Shown: positions 47,059 through 55,027 of the stretch, piece after piece
Numbering within the stretch: position 1 is the stretch's first letter
Layout of the letters: each line of letters opens with the position of its first letter
Assembly (NCBI RefSeq): GCF_004328665.1
Contig: NZ_CP019770.1
Location: 1,240,001-1,304,000 of the forward strand
Origin: Pseudoalteromonas sp. DL-6
GTDB lineage: Bacteria > Pseudomonadota > Gammaproteobacteria > Enterobacterales > Alteromonadaceae
Direction of reading: 5' to 3'
DNA: 64,000 nucleotides
Made by a program: the position numbers and the translations under genes
Notes under the pieces: generated by a model
What the model was told of the DNA's origin: nothing
Database searches by the model: none
Seen by the model: the letters and a program-made list of their open reading frames with translations, nothing else

Positions 47059-47070
47059 TGGTCTAGACCA
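47059..47070. promoter_or_regulatory. Palindromic operator before the AEP receptor operon
   Basis: TGGTCTAGACCA is a perfect 12-base palindrome, 26 bases upstream of the receptor start. On the minus strand it is preceded by TAAAATATC, the same AATATC that precedes the phnW copy, putting a -10-like box directly before it. It is almost identical to the site before phnW. Confidence 0.78.
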
Positions 47071-47157
47071 GATATTTTAACTAATAATAGTGATGAATTT
47101 TTACAAACATGTGACGAAACTAATTTTTTTCACAGGAGGGGATTTTTTTAAGGTAAC

Positions 47158-47182
47158 AAAAAGCCCAGCACTAAGGCTGGGC
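47158..47182 (-). terminator. Terminator after the four-helix protein gene
   Basis: On the minus strand GCCCAGC and GCTGGGC pair around a six-base loop and are followed by TTTTT, 20 bases downstream of the stop at 47203. Confidence 0.88.
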
Positions 47183-47202
47183 GGTTATTCTTTGTATTAA
47201 AC

Positions 47203-47646
47203 TTAATGTTTTTGCATTTTACTCATTTCTGCATGGCAGCTTTGCATGGTAAGTAATACCTTTGATAGCGCTGCTTCACAGTCGTGGGACTGAGGCTTTT
47301 TCAACGCTATTTTTATTTCTTCTAAGGTTTTATCTTCTACTTCCTCAAGCTCTTTAACGTAAATTTGATCGTTATCGTTAGTAAATTTACTGATCAAAGC
47401 GGTGAATGCTTGGCGTGCTTCTACAACAAACGACGAGCCATCTTCGCGTTCACCCTGCTGATTAATTGCATAAGGTTGTAAACTCTCCACACAGACTTTA
47501 CGCGCGTCAATCATACGTTGGAATAGGGCGCCTATTGCGGGGTCTTGTATTTTATCTTGTGCTGTTTGGTAAAAGTCGATGCCGCTATTCATTACTTGGA
47601 TAATGTCGGTAATATGATTTATTTCTTGTCCTTGATGGGTGCTCAT
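47203..47646 (-). CDS. PA2169/DUF2383-type four-helix-bundle protein
   Basis: 147 residues, soluble and almost entirely helical: INHITDIIQVMNSGIDFYQTAQDKI, then AIGALFQRMIDARKVCVESLQPYAINQQGE. This matches the ferritin-like DUF2383 family in which FY-x-A-x-x-x-V/I-x-x-P opens the second helix. Metal ligands are not obvious. A histidine/cysteine-containing tail (SHDCEAALSKVLLTMQSCHAEMSKMQ) is notable. The function is unknown; it is monocistronic with its own terminator. Confidence 0.75.
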   Translation of the reverse strand: MSTHQGQEINHITDIIQVMNSGIDFYQTAQDKIQDPAIGALFQRMIDARKVCVESLQPYAINQQGEREDGSSFVVEARQAFTALISKFTNDNDQIYVKELEEVEDKTLEEIKIALKKPQSHDCEAALSKVLLTMQSCHAEMSKMQKH

Positions 47647-47817
47647 AATAATGACCTCTGTTAATTTAAAATACAGTCATTACCAAGCAAGCGCTATTCC
47701 AAACAAGCTTTATTTTTAAGTTTTTGTATTTTATGGCTTTTAATTGTTTTTGACGGGGAGGAAGGCTTGCTAACCAAGCGCTAGCAAGCAAATTTTACAT
47801 AAAGGTATGTAAGAAGG

Positions 47818-48756
47818 TTATTTTAGCTCATCCGCTACTTCAGCTACTTTTTGGCGTAACCAAATATGGCTAGCATCTCTGTGTAATAAAGGGCTCCATA
47901 TCATATCAAGTTCAAATGGCGGAATAGGAAAGGGTGGCTCAAGTATTTTAAGCCCAGGATCGTCTAAATAAATATTGGCTGCCTTTGAGGGCAACGTAGC
48001 AACTAGGTTTTTCTCTTTCGCTAAATGAATAGCGACATGGTAGTTACGGGTAAAGGTGGCAATATTTCGGTGTTTACCAAAATGAGCCAGTGCTTCGTCA
48101 ACCCAGCCCAGCTTTTGCACATCTTTAGGATCCATCCCTACACCCACACCAAAACCTGTCTTACTTACCCAAATGTGGCGGGCTTTTAAATAGCTGTCTA
48201 GACTAAAGTTTTCAATAATAGGGTTGTCGGATTTGACTAAACAGCAAAAGCTATCTTTCCAAATACGTTTATGATGAAACGATTGTGGTAAATTTTCAAA
48301 GCGGTTAATCGCCATATCTACTTTACCGTTTTCAACATCGTGAAAGGTAACATCACTGGGAGTTAAAATATCTAAGGTGGTGTCGGGCGCTTCTTCGTGT
48401 AGTTTGCCTAATAAACGCGGTGCCATGGTACTGGCTGCGTAATCACTGGCCATGATCCTAAATACCCGTTTGCTTTGTTTAGCATCGAACTCACGATTAG
48501 GTGCCAGTGTTTCTTCCAGGGTCATCAAAATGCCACGAATGACAGGCTGTAGCTCAATAGCACGCTCGGTCGGCACCATGCCATCGCTGGTACGTACTAA
48601 AATAGGATCATTAAAAAGATTTCGTAGGCGTTTAAGTCCGTTACTCATGGCCGGTTGAGTAATACTAAGCTGGTTTGCAGCACGAGTAACATTACATTCG
48701 CGCAGTAATGTATCGAGGTAAACCAGTAAATTTAAATCTATTTTACTTATATTCAT
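47818..48756 (-). CDS. LysR-family transcription regulator
   Basis: 312 residues. The helix-turn-helix (LNLLVYLDTLLRECNVTRAANQLSITQPAMSNGLKRLRNLFNDPILVRTSDGM) covers residues 8-60; a periplasmic-binding-like effector domain follows from about 95. The R-x-A-A-x-x-L-x-x-x-Q-P-A-x-S pattern is canonical. It lies 16 bases downstream of aceK on the same strand and is probably co-transcribed, which might tie it to isocitrate/glyoxylate or acetate metabolism, but its targets cannot be read from the sequence. Confidence 0.92.
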   Translation of the reverse strand: MNISKIDLNLLVYLDTLLRECNVTRAANQLSITQPAMSNGLKRLRNLFNDPILVRTSDGMVPTERAIELQPVIRGILMTLEETLAPNREFDAKQSKRVFRIMASDYAASTMAPRLLGKLHEEAPDTTLDILTPSDVTFHDVENGKVDMAINRFENLPQSFHHKRIWKDSFCCLVKSDNPIIENFSLDSYLKARHIWVSKTGFGVGVGMDPKDVQKLGWVDEALAHFGKHRNIATFTRNYHVAIHLAKEKNLVATLPSKAANIYLDDPGLKILEPPFPIPPFELDMIWSPLLHRDASHIWLRQKVAEVADELK

Positions 48757-48772
48757 TGTGTGTCCTTAACGT

Positions 48773-50491
48773 TTACCAATAATGGATAAAACGTTGTGCT
48801 GTAGGATAGGGATAAATATGACTCACCTTTCCATTTTTTATATTTTGTTGTGCTTGTTTCCAAAAGTTCACATCAAGTAATTCAGGGTGCGTGCTAGTTA
48901 AAAATTGTTTATATGTTGGGTTAGGCATTACAAAAGTACATAGCTGCTCTGGAAATACATCTTGAGGAGCAACCGAGTAACTTTGTTCGTCCATTAAATA
49001 ATCGTCATAACTTTTTGCTTTGGGTAGTGCTCTAAAGTTCATGTCTGTTAAATATTGCACTTCGTCGTAATCGTAAAAAATAATACGTTTGTGCTTACTT
49101 ACACCAAAGTTCTTTAACAACATGTCACCGGGGAAAATATTCACGGCAATCATTTCTTTGAGTGCTTGACCATACTCTTCTATGGCATCGGCGGCACTTT
49201 TTTCATCTGCATTTTCTAAAAACAGATTAAGCGGTGTCATGCGTCTTTCAATATATAAATGTTTTATAATTAACCAGTCACCTTCAATAACCATTGATGA
49301 TCCAATGGTTTTATGTAACTGCGCTAACAAGTTACTATCAAAACGCGCTAAAGGAAATACGACGTTTGAATACTCTATAGTGTCGGCCATTCGCCCTACA
49401 CGGTCGTGGCTTTTAACCAATTGATAGCGTTTTAATACGGTATCGCGACCAAATGGCTTACTTTCACCAAATTTATCTTTGATGACTTTAAATACATAGC
49501 CAAATGAGGGCAGAGTAAATACCATCATCACCATACCTGGGGTGCCAGGTGCAATAGTAAATTCGTCATTAGAATGGGTTAAATGATTCAAAAACTCACG
49601 GTAAAACTCAGTTTTTCCTTGTTTATGAAAACCAATCGCGTTGTAAAGCTCGGCTAAGGTTTTATTCGGCATCAGTTGGTTTAAAAACCGCACTAACGCG
49701 GAAGGGGCGTGAGTTTCTACCATAAAGTAAGCGCGTGCAAAGCCAAAAATAACCCGCATTTGCGACGACTTAGTCAGCAGGGCATCAAGATATAACCCCT
49801 GATCTTCATGGTGAAGTACCGCAATGATAAAAGGTTGAACGCCACTTTGCGATACAACACGCCCTACAATATACGCGGCTTTATTGCGGTAGAACGGCGT
49901 GTGTAATATATCAAAACGCATTTGCCAATGCTGGTGGTGAGTATCGGGGGCCTGCTTATAAAATGCTTTAACTAATAAACGAATATCGCGCTCAAGATTG
50001 ACAAAATCGGCTTTAAAATCAAAGTGGTTAATGATGCGTTTAATGGTTGGTTTTAAACCGTCCACTACCGGGAAGTAGCTTCTGTATTCAGCTTCTACAG
50101 GCACTGAAGGTGCATCTTTTAGTGTCGCTTCAACAAAAATAAAGTCGTTATGGAAATAGCGGCGGTGGTACAGGCGGCAAAATACGGAGTTATAAAATGT
50201 CTCAGCAAGCTCAGCTTGCGGATGAAAACATAAAAAATGCTGGTAAATTTTCTTTACTTCAAGCCATAAGCTTTCGTTTAGCTGGTCTGTTTGCTGGCGT
50301 TCACGTAAGGTTTTTGTGGTTTCGTTAACCCGATCATCGTAATAACTAATACGCAAGCGGCTAATATCATTAATTGCTTGCCAATCTCTTTTAGCAAACG
50401 CATAGGGCGCTTTTGCTGTTGTTCTTTGAAACAGCAGGTAATGTTTTTTAAATCCGGTTAAAATTAATTCAGCAATTTGGCGTGGTTGCAT
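48773..50491 (-). CDS. aceK: Isocitrate dehydrogenase kinase/phosphatase AceK
   Basis: 572 residues. AceK phosphorylates and dephosphorylates isocitrate dehydrogenase to switch carbon between the Krebs cycle and the glyoxylate bypass. Recognisable parts: the N-terminal regulatory half with YYDDRVNETTKTL and SVFCRLYHRRYFHNDFIFVE, then the atypical kinase loop APGTPGMVMMVFTLPSFGYVFKVIKDKFGESKPF and FPGDMLLKNFGVSKHKRIIFYDYDEVQYL. In enterobacteria it follows aceBA; here neither aceA nor aceB is adjacent. A LysR gene follows 16 bases downstream. Confidence 0.97.
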   Translation of the reverse strand: MQPRQIAELILTGFKKHYLLFQRTTAKAPYAFAKRDWQAINDISRLRISYYDDRVNETTKTLRERQQTDQLNESLWLEVKKIYQHFLCFHPQAELAETFYNSVFCRLYHRRYFHNDFIFVEATLKDAPSVPVEAEYRSYFPVVDGLKPTIKRIINHFDFKADFVNLERDIRLLVKAFYKQAPDTHHQHWQMRFDILHTPFYRNKAAYIVGRVVSQSGVQPFIIAVLHHEDQGLYLDALLTKSSQMRVIFGFARAYFMVETHAPSALVRFLNQLMPNKTLAELYNAIGFHKQGKTEFYREFLNHLTHSNDEFTIAPGTPGMVMMVFTLPSFGYVFKVIKDKFGESKPFGRDTVLKRYQLVKSHDRVGRMADTIEYSNVVFPLARFDSNLLAQLHKTIGSSMVIEGDWLIIKHLYIERRMTPLNLFLENADEKSAADAIEEYGQALKEMIAVNIFPGDMLLKNFGVSKHKRIIFYDYDEVQYLTDMNFRALPKAKSYDDYLMDEQSYSVAPQDVFPEQLCTFVMPNPTYKQFLTSTHPELLDVNFWKQAQQNIKNGKVSHIYPYPTAQRFIHYW

Positions 50492-50674
50492 CAGTACTCC
50501 TTAATTGACGCCTTTAGGTGTTTAGCAAAGTGCAGGTGGATACCATTTAAATTGTAAAAGGTGGTTAAAAGAAGTTGCACCACTAAACACGCATTAGAGT
50601 TCAAACTCTACGGTTGTTAAGGGTATGTTATTTTATATTTAAAACCAAGCTAATTAAGATGATATTTATTTAAG

Positions 50675-51166
50675 TTAATTAGTGGCTGATTGGTAGGCAT
50701 CAATCTTTTTTTGTAATTTTTTAATTCGCTTTTCAATCAACTTTTTATCTTTTTTATATTGCTTATCTAAGCTTTTTTGTGTCTTTTTAATATCTTTACT
50801 AATTCGTTTTTTGTCTTCCGCACTCAATATATGATTTAAGCGCTGTTGTTGCTTAAAATCAGCTCTGTCTTTTTCTCGTGTAAGAATGGCGAGTTTATGC
50901 TGGTTACTGCGCAGCTCTGCCTCTAAGTTGGTAATTATGGTGTCGCGTTCAAGTTCGTTTAACTGCTGGGTGTAGTTTATTTCTTCACCTGTCTGTTTAG
51001 GCTCAGTGGAAGTTATTTTATGCATGGTTGCATTGTTACTACAGGGAAATTGTGAAAATGTCGTTCCTTTTGGAGTAACGCATTTGTAGTAGGTGGTTTG
51101 AGCTAATGCGAAAGGGCTAAAACAAAAAAGGCAGACAATAATGATCAGATTAATAACGTTGAACAT
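50675..51166 (-). CDS. DUF4124-domain exported protein with coiled-coil tail
   Basis: 163 residues from the ATG at 51166, which has AAGGA eight bases upstream; an in-frame ATG at 51184 is less well placed. A signal peptide (FNVINLIIIVCLFCFSPFALA) precedes TTYYKCVTPKGTTFSQFPC, the DUF4124 motif Y-K-C-x-x-x-x-G-x-x-x-[FY]-x-x-x-P-C with two Cys for a disulfide. The rest is a highly charged Lys-rich coiled coil (KKDKKLIEKRIKKLQKKID). Function unknown. A possible terminator lies between it and the yejM-like gene. Confidence 0.8.
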   Translation of the reverse strand: MFNVINLIIIVCLFCFSPFALAQTTYYKCVTPKGTTFSQFPCSNNATMHKITSTEPKQTGEEINYTQQLNELERDTIITNLEAELRSNQHKLAILTREKDRADFKQQQRLNHILSAEDKKRISKDIKKTQKSLDKQYKKDKKLIEKRIKKLQKKIDAYQSATN

Positions 51167-51267
51167 AATGATTATCCTTTGCATATTCTGATCGAGTTAA
51201 TAATTTTTAATGCTAAAAACTATAACCTAGCTTGGGGGGATAGCAAGTGCAAAGGAATAAAAATAGA

Positions 51268-51304
51268 AAATCAAGCGAGCCAGTGCTAATAACCCGCTTG
51301 AACT
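51268..51304 (-). terminator. Terminator after yejM-like gene
   Basis: On the minus strand TCAAGCG and CGCTTGA pair around a 17-base loop and are followed by TTTTCTATTTTTATT, 12 bases beyond the stop at 51313. Confidence 0.6.
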
Positions 51305-51312
51305 ATCAGGTG

Positions 51313-52809
51313 CTATTGAGAAAAAGTTTTGAGCTTTTTAATACTGTGTACTAAAAACGGAATATCAAGTCCTTGTTCAATTGAAAACCCTTCAGCTGCG
51401 GAAATATTTCTAAAATTTCCGTCACGATCAATTAGCGTAATTCTATCTTTTTTATAAGCTATCACGACACCTTGTGAGTAATTAACGCCAATGTTATTAC
51501 TTTTACTGTATAAGTTTTTACCTAACATTGTCTGCTCTGCAAGGGCATTACAGTTTAAATATTGGCCAAGGGTAGTAGCAATAATATCACTCGGCTGAAT
51601 TAAGCCGTTCACTTTAGAAATAAACTTATCTGAGCTATATAGCGTTGACGTAGTCACTATTTCATTACTGTTTTGCGACACACTAAATGCAAAAAACTCA
51701 GTAGCATCATCGCGTACAGTCGCGCTTTCATTTGCTTTGATAACCCTGATTGCACTGTCTTTGTGTGCTTGCTCGTTAATAAAGCTCAGCTCATCAATAC
51801 CGTATACTTCTACACTTCGACGTTGGCTTTGCCAAACGGGTAACGTTTGTTGCTCAATAATGTCGGTTTTATAAAATGCAGGCAGGCCGTACACTAAACC
51901 AAATAGCATGTCACTATGATCTGTAGGTTGTAAAAATTGCTGATTTTTATAAACGCCTTGTTTGCTGGCAACAAATTTTGCTAACTGCTCGTCATTATCA
52001 AAAACTAAAATATCAATTTTAGCTGCGTTGTAATCTTCACATTTTGCTAATGGGGTAGGTATTTGGTAATTAATACCTTGGTTATTAATTTTAACATTAT
52101 GTGCTTGCTCGTAGCTTTCAACATCCAATAAGTCGTTTTTAGCGAGTAAACTTTTGGCTGTAGTAGGGTACGAAAGTGGCAGTACGTTGTCTTGCTTGGT
52201 GATATCAAACTTTAAATTTGCATCAGCCCAAATATGAATGCTGTGGCTTAATGCAAAACAAATCACTAAAAAAGAACCGGCATAACGGGCAAATTTAAAT
52301 TGCTTCAAACGCCCTAAATGGTGCCAAGTAAAGTTACTAACCGTAAGCTGAAAACCTAAAATAAGTAATACAATACTGCCAGCTAGCAAGGTAGTGAGCG
52401 CAGGTGAATTTGTTAAGCGGTGCCACAACAACGAAATAATTTCAGGCAGTGCTGAGGCATTTAAGTGATAGCCTAAGTTAAAATACACATAAGCGTCCAA
52501 AGTGAGTATTGAAGCACCTATTGTTGCTATCACTGCTGCCATACCGCGTATATGCTGCGGATAAGGAAACACTAAACTTAAAGGAAAAACCGTCAGCACA
52601 AACGCTAAAAATGCAATAAAGCTGGTGTGGCTTAGCCACGTAACCACCATATAAGTAATACCTATATAGGTGGTGGGCGGCGAGTCGGCAAATAAATAGC
52701 TTAAGCTAATTAAAAGCGCCAAACCAATATTGGCAAATGTAAACCAATGGCCCCAACTTAATAATTGACTTGCTTTCGATGAAAACTGGTTATGCTGCGA
52801 TAAATTCAT
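51313..52809 (-). CDS. yejM: YejM/PbgA-like inner-membrane protein with degenerate sulfatase domain
   Basis: 498 residues. The first 200 form five membrane helices of the DUF3413 domain (LLSWGHWFTFANIGLALLISLSYLF, TLDAYVYFNLGYHLNASALPEII), matching YejM, which in E. coli senses lipid A and controls LapB/FtsH-dependent LPS synthesis. The periplasmic part aligns loosely (HSDMLFGLVYGLPAFY resembles the FGLxYGLP segment), but it is about 90 residues shorter than the E. coli protein, and the usual metal-site motifs of sulfatases are not visible. It follows yejL by five bases, as in enterobacteria. Probably a regulatory rather than an enzymatic protein. Confidence 0.8.
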   Translation of the reverse strand: MNLSQHNQFSSKASQLLSWGHWFTFANIGLALLISLSYLFADSPPTTYIGITYMVVTWLSHTSFIAFLAFVLTVFPLSLVFPYPQHIRGMAAVIATIGASILTLDAYVYFNLGYHLNASALPEIISLLWHRLTNSPALTTLLAGSIVLLILGFQLTVSNFTWHHLGRLKQFKFARYAGSFLVICFALSHSIHIWADANLKFDITKQDNVLPLSYPTTAKSLLAKNDLLDVESYEQAHNVKINNQGINYQIPTPLAKCEDYNAAKIDILVFDNDEQLAKFVASKQGVYKNQQFLQPTDHSDMLFGLVYGLPAFYKTDIIEQQTLPVWQSQRRSVEVYGIDELSFINEQAHKDSAIRVIKANESATVRDDATEFFAFSVSQNSNEIVTTSTLYSSDKFISKVNGLIQPSDIIATTLGQYLNCNALAEQTMLGKNLYSKSNNIGVNYSQGVVIAYKKDRITLIDRDGNFRNISAAEGFSIEQGLDIPFLVHSIKKLKTFSQ

Positions 52810-52814
52810 AGAGT

Positions 52815-53027
52815 TTATTTAACCGACTGAGCGAGTGCTTTTGCAAAGTTCTCAGTAACAGCTTGTCTTTTCCCTGTTGGTACATGCTCTTTTAAGATAT
52901 GCGTGATAGAATTTCCTAAACACATAAGACTTAAATCAACCGGCGCATTGTGTTTTGATAAAACATCAATAAGCTGATCGACGATTTGTTCTACTTCTTC
53001 ATTAGAGTATTTTGATAAGATTGGCAT
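52815..53027 (-). CDS. yejL: YejL-like DUF1414 protein
   Basis: 70 residues from the ATG at 53027, which aligns with the E. coli YejL start (MPQISRYSDEQ versus MPILSKYSNEE); a TTG at 53039 would add four residues. VEQIVDQLIDVLSKHNAPVDLSLMCLGNSITHIL is diagnostic. A small helical cytoplasmic protein of unknown role, always between yejK and yejM. Divergent from yejK with a 63-base gap that must contain both promoters. Confidence 0.92.
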   Translation of the reverse strand: MPILSKYSNEEVEQIVDQLIDVLSKHNAPVDLSLMCLGNSITHILKEHVPTGKRQAVTENFAKALAQSVK

Positions 53028-53090
53028 CAGTTGGTTCAATAAAAATAGTTATATTCCCGTATTTTAACACCAGAGGCGTGAAAAACAAAG

Positions 53091-54107
53091 ATGACAATAG
53101 ATGTTAAAAAATTAGTCGTGCACTATGTAGACAAAAAAGATGACGACACCCAAATTCACCTTCGCAACGATGAAATGATGATCAACGACAAAGTCGCTGT
53201 ATTCATTGAGCAATTACACCATGCCTACAATGGCAAACCGGGCAAAGGTTTTTGTGCTTTTAGTGGCGAAAAAAACAGTATTGTTGCCTCTACTATGCAA
53301 AGCTACCGCAATAATGAGCTTGGCTTTTGGCATATGACCGAGCAAGCATCAACGGTATTAAAAGAAGAGTTAGATAAATACGCTTTTAATGAGACTGGCT
53401 ATTTAGTATTTTGTCATTATCAGTACGTGGCTACTGATTATATGTTGATTGCCATGATCAACATTAAAGAACACTACTCAATGACTTCAGAGCTTGATTT
53501 AGCCGCATCGCGCCATTTAGATATTTCGCGTATGCAATTGGCTGCCCGCATCGATTTAACCGCATGGGATACCCAAGCAGACGATAATCGTTATATTTCA
53601 TTTATTAAAGGCCGTGCAGGGCGAAAAGTAGCTGACTTTTTCTTAGATTTCTTAGGTTGTGAAGAGGGTATTGACCCTAAGCAACAAAGCCAAGTGATGC
53701 TAAGCGCGGTAGAAGACTACTTATCAGAGCAAGAATTTGATAAGTCTGAAAAGGACGATTTACGTAAGCAAGTATTTGATTATTGTAACGACTGTGTCAC
53801 CACAGGCGAAGAGGCTAATGTAAGTGAACTTTCAGCAACGCTGACTAAAGGCGACGACAACCCGTTTGAGAGCTTTTGTAAAGAGCAAAGCTATGACCTA
53901 GAAGAGTCATTCCCGGTTGATAAAAAAACGGTAACCAGCATGGTTAAATTTTCAGGCTTGGGTGGCGGTGTGAGCATTAGCTTTGAGCGTAAGCATTTAG
54001 GTGAGCGTGTAACTTATAATGAAGCCACTGATACCTTAGTGATCAAGGGCATTCCGCCAAACCTAAAAGACCAACTGCAACGTTTCATGGAACAAGAGCA
54101 AGATTAA
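53091..54107 (+). CDS. yejK: Nucleoid-associated protein YejK/NdpA
   Basis: 338 residues, cytoplasmic nucleoid-associated protein. LVVHYVDKKDDDTQIHLRNDEMMIND at the start, GFWHMTEQASTVLKEELDKYAFNETGYLVFCHYQYVATDYMLI and ISFIKGRAGRKVADFFLDFLGCEEGIDPK are conserved NdpA segments. In E. coli YejK binds DNA and interacts with topoisomerase IV and gyrase. Divergently transcribed from yejL-yejM as in enterobacteria; a repeat-rich 0.9 kb spacer follows. Confidence 0.95.
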   Translation: MTIDVKKLVVHYVDKKDDDTQIHLRNDEMMINDKVAVFIEQLHHAYNGKPGKGFCAFSGEKNSIVASTMQSYRNNELGFWHMTEQASTVLKEELDKYAFNETGYLVFCHYQYVATDYMLIAMINIKEHYSMTSELDLAASRHLDISRMQLAARIDLTAWDTQADDNRYISFIKGRAGRKVADFFLDFLGCEEGIDPKQQSQVMLSAVEDYLSEQEFDKSEKDDLRKQVFDYCNDCVTTGEEANVSELSATLTKGDDNPFESFCKEQSYDLEESFPVDKKTVTSMVKFSGLGGGVSISFERKHLGERVTYNEATDTLVIKGIPPNLKDQLQRFMEQEQD

Positions 54108-54112
54108 ACTCA

Positions 54113-54680
54113 TGGCGGGCTGCGAGCTACGGGTTGCGGGATCAGGTTCGTAACCCGAACCCCGCAGCCAGCTAACTTTTTTGACTCTAATCTTTGGTTT
54201 TTTAACCACAGAGAACACCGAGGCGCTGCGCGCTGCACCGAGAATACATAACAAAACCAATACCCTGTACTTTTTAATTTCATAACATTTGTATTTAATC
54301 ATTTCCTCTGTTTTCTCCTATCCTCTGTGGTAAATAAATCACTAAAGTCTTATTGTCATGCTTACGGCAAATTGCGAGCTACGAGTTTTGGGCTCAGGCT
54401 CGTAACCCTAACCCCACAGCCCGCTAACTTTTCTGCCTCTAGTCTTTGATTTTTTAACCACAGAGAACACCGAGGCGCTGCGCGCTGCACTGAGAATACA
54501 AAACAAAAACCAATAATCTGTTATTTTTAATTCTCATAACATTTGTATTTAATCATTTCCTCTGATCCTCTGTGGTAAATAAATCACTAAAGTCTTATTG
54601 TCATGCTTACGGCAAATTGTGAGCTACGAGTTTTGGGCTCAGGCTCGTAACCCTAACCCCGCAGCCCGTTAACTTTCGAT
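54113..54680. repeat. Alternating A-B-A-B-A repeat block
   Basis: Two elements alternate with a period of about 245-252 bases. Element A (near 54113-54180, 54362-54430 and 54607-54676) contains GAGCTACG, GGCTCAGGCTCGTAACCC and CCCGCAGCCCG, and in the first copy folds into a long GC-rich hairpin. Element B (54202-54332 and 54454-54578) opens with TTAACCACAGAG and closes with its inverted counterpart CTCTGTGGTAA, and carries the GC palindrome GCGCTGCGCGC. Copies within the block are around 90% alike. It looks like an amplified non-coding mobile or REP-like element, without any coding sequence. Confidence 0.85.
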
Positions 54681-54967
54681 TGTAACTTTACCCTCTAAAA
54701 GCGCAGCGTCTCATAGCCCTCTTTGTGCATAATTCACTTAGATCATTTTTGAACTGAGAGAAGGGAATGAGGAGTAAATGAGAAGATAAAACAAGTGTTA
54801 GATGTTAATAAATAACTGTAGACGTAGAGCTTGCTCACGTGTGAAGCGAAGCTTCGAATGTTTTAACCTTTAACCTTTAACCTTTAACCTTTAATTTTCA
54901 GTCTTTACTCCTTACCCGATCCTCGCAGCCCAAACCCCGTTTGCCAGATACATAAATGCCAGGCATT
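54681..54967. other. Non-coding remainder of the yejK-rne spacer
   Basis: AT-rich sequence with no convincing gene on either strand. It contains the heptanucleotide run at 54862-54894 and the small palindrome CGAAGCTTCG at about 54848-54857; nothing else stands out. Confidence 0.5.
54862..54894 (+). repeat. TTTAACC heptanucleotide tandem repeat
   Basis: Four perfect copies of TTTAACC plus a partial fifth. Seven-base units in a non-coding spacer; copy number could vary by slippage. Confidence 0.97.
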
Positions 54968-55004
54968 AAAAAACCGCGTTAAAATCAATTAACGCGGCTT
55001 TTTT
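54968..55004. terminator. Bidirectional terminator after rne
   Basis: CCGCGTTAA and TTAACGCGG pair around a six-base loop, flanked by A6 on the left and T6 on the right. On the minus strand it ends the rne transcript 24 bases past the stop at 55028. Confidence 0.93.
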
Positions 55005-55027
55005 ATGCTTTGAGCTAAACTTAGTGC

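Noticed and set aside
54063..54302. Minus-strand 79-codon frame over the repeat block after yejK
   Set aside because: It overlaps the yejK end and non-coding repeats, and the same sequence is broken in the other repeat copies.
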